64,000 nucleotides of DNA, taken from Epiperipatus broadwayi (taxonomy: Eukaryota > Onychophora > Udeonychophora > Euonychophora > Peripatidae). Shown one piece after another: positions 59,787-64,000 of the stretch; the first letter of the stretch is position 1; each line of letters begins with the position of its first letter. Below the pieces are notes generated by a model. It made no database searches. It had not been told where the DNA came from and saw only the letters and a list, made by a program, of their open reading frames with translations. The position numbers were made by a program, and so were the translations under genes. The DNA lies in contig JAQFVV010000018.1 in assembly GCA_028023455.1 (NCBI GenBank), positions 11,054,771-11,118,770 of the forward strand, read 5' to 3'.

Positions 59787-62225
59787 TTGATGGCCCATAA
59801 AGACTATGCATTATTAGTGTAATGAGCCAAATAAGCATACAATATTTTACAAAAAATTTAATTGCAGTTAATTTAAAAAAAAAAAAATTAGCGCATTGAA
59901 AAATGCTGAAAACATCTAATGCATTATGAATTTGCATATTATCAATATTTAAGGCTTTTGTTACAATGTGTACTGTGCTAATCAAAATAGACAAATACAA
60001 TAGCTATAGCAGGTTTTTGTTTTGCGCATGACATGTCACTATTTTATTGAGTGTGATAGTCCTATTTTTGCAATGACTTAGCAATTTGTCAAATAGCGCA
60101 GTATGTTTTAATGGCAGAGTTACAGTCTATTTAAGTAAAAATTAAAGTTATTAATCTTATTCACTTTATTTGTATTGCATTTTCATCATATACAGTTTAT
60201 TATTAATTGCATAAAATCATCTTCACATTTTCTCTCAAAGATTCAATTCATATACAATGGATAGCAGTTTCGATTTAATTAAAATTAACATTTGTAAAGA
60301 ATTTAATCCAAAATTGATTGTCTGAAATTTTAGCTAGTATTGTACACAATTTAAAATTTAATCTTGATATAGTACATATGACCAAAAATTATTTTTAATT
60401 TTATGTCAAATTAAATTTATATATTTTTGGTACTGCTTTTTTTTATACTCATGTGATAATGTCTCCATTGCTTTGGATATCTGAAAAGAATTATGAGATG
60501 ATTTTAAAATCGAGGAAGCAAAGTAAGTGTTATTTTTAATTGGTATTTAGTAATTTTTGATATTACTTGTATAAATCTGAAATGGTTTTATCTTCTTTGC
60601 TCTTCCCCCTTTAATGAAAATATTTTAGATCAGCAATGGTAGCTGTTTAAATTTGACAGAAAAATTTTAATTCAAAATTAATTAACTGAATATTTTAGCT
60701 AATATATGTACTGTATATTTTTAATTTTATACTGAATGAATTTGTTATTTTTACAAGATTTATATTCGTATACTGAATGAACCTTTTTTTTTTTTGCTTC
60801 TGTAATCATTAACAATGAAAATCTTTAGTTTGGGTATGTCATTTATGAAGTACTGATTATCTCTTAAAATGACCGGATGAAAATTAAATAAAATACTATA
60901 CATTCATTAATCATATTTTAAGCTTATAATCAAAATATTGAATGTCGTATCAGAGTCAGCATGAAAGTCACTATTTTGCTTTTGGATGAAATGACCGGCA
61001 AAAAAAAAAAATTTTTTTAATTTTTTTTTACAATTGTTCAAATCCTCACATAAAGTCCAAGTGCTAAGCGGGGTAAAGGTGTACATTATTTCTAATTAAA
61101 TTCATCCCTTCAACTATGTAACTAAAGTATAATAGTTTGTATGGAAAAAAAAACTTTATGAGATTCTTTAGCTAGCTGTAGTGAAAATAAATGCATTATA
61201 AGAATTCTTTGGGCAGGATATTAGGGAACAGCATTGATTTGATTAATATAAAAAGAGGGTTAAAGCTTTGTTGAATCATTTCAAATTTGTCATGTAAATA
61301 AAATATTTATGCCAAGAATATTGTACCACAAAGTTGTGCCACTAATTACGCAATGCAAAATGTTTTTTATGTGCACTTAGAAACATTACTCTTTCAGTAA
61401 ATCAGTTCATGGTTATAGGAATCATAGCATTTGGGCTATGAATGCAATTGACTTACTATCAATAATAAATGTAATTTAATTAAGACATGAAAGTAGTTGT
61501 AATGAAAATTATTTTTAATTTTATGAATATGTGTGATATAAAATTTTTTTTTTTTTTTGTTGTTAATTTGCAATGTATCTTTTTCAAAAAAAAAAAAAAA
61601 TTATAAAGAGTTGCTATCAGCTATTTTGCAGAAGAGTGCTGAACATTGCTGGCCCAATTTATACAATTATTCTTGTCACAATATGTCACTTAATTAACAA
61701 AACAGTATTTAAAAATTATTGAAACACAATATTTAATAATTTTATATAGTTTGGAGAATGGCTCATTGTAAATACTAATTCTGTAAATAGATTACTTAGG
61801 ACACTTTAGTGCGATTCTCATTTATGGTATCCAATGAACTTACAGAAGGTATGTGAAAGATAAACTCTCTATGAAAAATTATATTTAAATAATTTATTCA
61901 AATAATATAAAACTGGTATTAAAAAAAGAAATTAAAACTATACCTCCATTATAAATTAAAATGTCCAGAATTATTTCACTCTAGATCATACTTGAGCATA
62001 ATTTACACTTAAAATTAAGTAAAATAGAGCCTGATATTTAAAAAATTGTGCTTTGCAAAACAATCCAAGATTTTCATTAATTTTAATTCAAATTTTTTTA
62101 ATAATATTTGGATTGTTTGACTTTTTTTGTGTGTATGTTTTTTTTAATATAATAATTTTTGAAATGCAAGTCAATAATAATAGATATTTGGTTTCTAAAT
62201 ATTTAACTTTTATTATGATAATTAT
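59787..62225. other. AT-rich intergenic DNA
   Basis: No gene or bounded repeat. Homopolymer runs near 59876-59887, 61000-61030, 61540-61560 and 61588-61602. Confidence 0.5.
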
Positions 62226-62647
62226 TAATAATTGAAAGGTTGCTAGTCTTTCACATGTGCCTACCGTTGTCTCTCAGACAGCCAATCAGATTTTTATGTG
62301 ATTTAGATAAATGTTATTTACATACATTGGTGATAAATTATATTAACATCTAGAAAATTGCGGTGTAGTAAATCTAAGATTTCGTGCTGTAATATCGTAA
62401 ATTAAAAACTCGGTGAGCAATAAATGAATATATTTATATCTTCAAGCTTTCAGGCCAAGATGCTTAAGACTGGCTTATATATATAAAAAGTTAAGTAGAG
62501 AAATGGTTGGTATCATTTTTTTCTTATCAAAATCTCTGTCATGTATCAAGGCCTGATCGTTCTTAAGACAGCTGTTTAAAAATCTGATTGGCTGTCTGAG
62601 AGACAACGGTAGGCGCATGTGAAAGACTAGCAACCTTTCAATTATTA
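62226..62647. mobile_element. 422-bp MITE-like element with 70-bp terminal inverted repeats
   Basis: TIRs 62226-62295 and 62578-62647 start TAATAATTGAAAGGTTGCTA and differ at about one position. The interior (about 280 bp) has no long frame. The high TIR identity suggests recent activity. The TSD is not resolved because the flanks are low-complexity AT. Confidence 0.75.
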
Positions 62648-64000
62648 CTAATTTAATAACATGCGATTTAGACAAATGTTATGATAATTATGTTTTGGTT
62701 ATAAAAAACTTAAATATATTTTTTATTTGCCTACTTTTATTTTGGTGCCAATTTTTTTTTTATTATAAAGGTTGATTGATGGTTTGGAGAAATTTTGATA
62801 GTCTTTGAATGTGACAGGGAACTCAAAAGATTGTGTGCTACTGCTTTGATGTATACTGCTATGCAAATATAATCTAAAATCAAAGCTATTATAGCAAAAG
62901 GGCCTTAAATGAAAACTACTGTCTACAACATTTTGCTTTGAATAAAATACTTTATAATTAATATTTCAAAGATTTATGATATATTTTATTTATTTAAGAG
63001 CCATTTCAGCCATTATAATTCTGGCTTTAATTTTTTAAGTTATTGTTAATTTAGCTGTTGATTTTTGTATCAAATATTTTATGTTTAATTTATATTGGAA
63101 CAGTCGAGTTTTGTACATTCTAGTAACCGAATCTAGAATCCAAGCAAAGAGACCAAAGCTGACACGGTAGGATGGTGAAATCCTGAGTCCAACCAGACTT
63201 CAACTCATTACCCGTGCTCCATGACTCAACACCTGAGAGTACGTTCGTCTTTTATTTATTCACAGCTGGCATAGGGCAAGGAGAAACATGAGTCTCAAGG
63301 GTTAAATGCACATAAATGAACTAATGGCATGATGTTGGAGGTAATGCTTCTGGTTTAACATTTATGCATAGATCGCTCATACATATTCTATAACTAACTA
63401 GGATTGAATCAGATTGGAATTGGAAACGAGAAATGATAAGAAACCAAAGTAATGTTAACAGCTATTTATTGATTAATAGCATAAATAAAATAAAAGAACT
63501 TAATTCACAGATGTGGTAAAGGCATGCAGGCATTACCATAAATAAAAAAATTATCATATTACTTTCATCTGACGTATTGAAATTAGCATGTGTGCATACA
63601 TAAATTATTACTTAAGTCACGTCTATAAAGGAATATGCCAACTCCTATCTTTTAAGATTGTGACTGCTCTTCCAAGTAATTACCCTAGCCCTTGATGGAC
63701 TATTAACTGTAGCATTACATTAAAGACATGTTTCTATCTAAAGAAGAGCATATAAACCAGCTCGCACAGGTAGATTGAACTTTGGAATCAAGTGATATTT
63801 CAGACTAATGCTGACTATTAGTTAGGAGGAGATAGAATTGGCTGCATTAGATCGCCAATGTGCTATGGCACAGGCAAATATTAATATTAAAGTCCCACTG
63901 TGGATAGATTATTTTGTTCAAGTAACGCCGGTACCCTGGGACTGAGTATCATGCTGCTTGTGATGCGAACATTTAGAGTTCAAGAGCAGGGTGGCTTGCA
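62648..64000. other. Intergenic DNA with one dispersed repeat
   Basis: No gene recognised. It includes the repeat at 63118-63310. The last 300 bp are less AT-rich but show no sustained frame and may belong to a feature that continues beyond the window. Confidence 0.45.
63118..63310 (-). repeat. Copy of the 17660-18105 hairpin family (one arm)
   Basis: On the minus strand it follows the left arm of the hairpin element: CTCATGTTTCTCCTTGC, ATAGGG-like, GAGTTGAAG, TACCRYRTCAGCTTTGGT and TTGCTTGGATTCT. Only one arm is present, so the basic unit may be an element that sometimes occurs as an inverted dimer. Confidence 0.5.

Overview
This is AT-rich eukaryotic, almost certainly metazoan (invertebrate), DNA. 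No complete host gene is visible. Coding traces are almost all decayed transposons: a Tigger/pogo-like DNA element, two non-LTR retrotransposons, a fragment of a Merlin/ISXO2-like transposase and the tail of a third LINE. tRNA-derived SINEs with A and B boxes and real target-site duplications (TSDs), RTE-type LINEs with (GAT)n tails and the absence of dense long ORFs rule out bacteria. I cannot name the species. Coordinates of old repeats are approximate because all comparisons were made by eye.

Layout: 3-1310 Tigger-like transposon. 3786-4478 inverted Penelope-type element with a hammerhead-ribozyme fold. 4761-4845 tRNA-derived SINE. 6730-9370 decayed LINE (minus strand). 10323-10543 very young hairpin insert. 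About 11.3-22.3 kb is an old, diverged inverted duplication. From outside in, it carries a pair of 1,374-bp LTR-like units in opposite orientation, an inverted SINE pair, and inner arms with an exon-like block. Its centre holds tandem repeats and a transposase fragment. 24620-30982 is a 6.36-kb foldback element (FB1) made of two arms of about 3.1-3.2 kb with 8-bp TSDs. 31196-31295 is a complete SINE, followed by a TATA-led coding-like island. 32-39.5 kb is nearly featureless. 39632-41955 is an RTE/BovB-type LINE. 42663-43358 is a long AT hairpin. 44588-45240 is a fragment of a TTAA-targeting repeat. 48950-50340 is a third LTR-like copy. 53922-59778 is a second, rearranged foldback copy (FB2) with its own 8-bp TSD and at least three nested insertions. 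62226-62647 is a 422-bp element with 70-bp terminal inverted repeats.

The unifying theme is inverted symmetry. At least nine structures in 64 kb can fold back on themselves, from an 87-bp stem to arms several kilobases long. Several small ones are flanked by 13-16 bp direct repeats, as if inserted as inverted units by a target-primed process. The two large foldbacks share ends beginning GGTACTTGTGATTTTTGACC and 8-bp TSDs. They are a mobile family with no visible transposase, so they would need one in trans. The strongest candidates for something undescribed are this foldback family and the inverted Penelope-type unit with the hammerhead fold.
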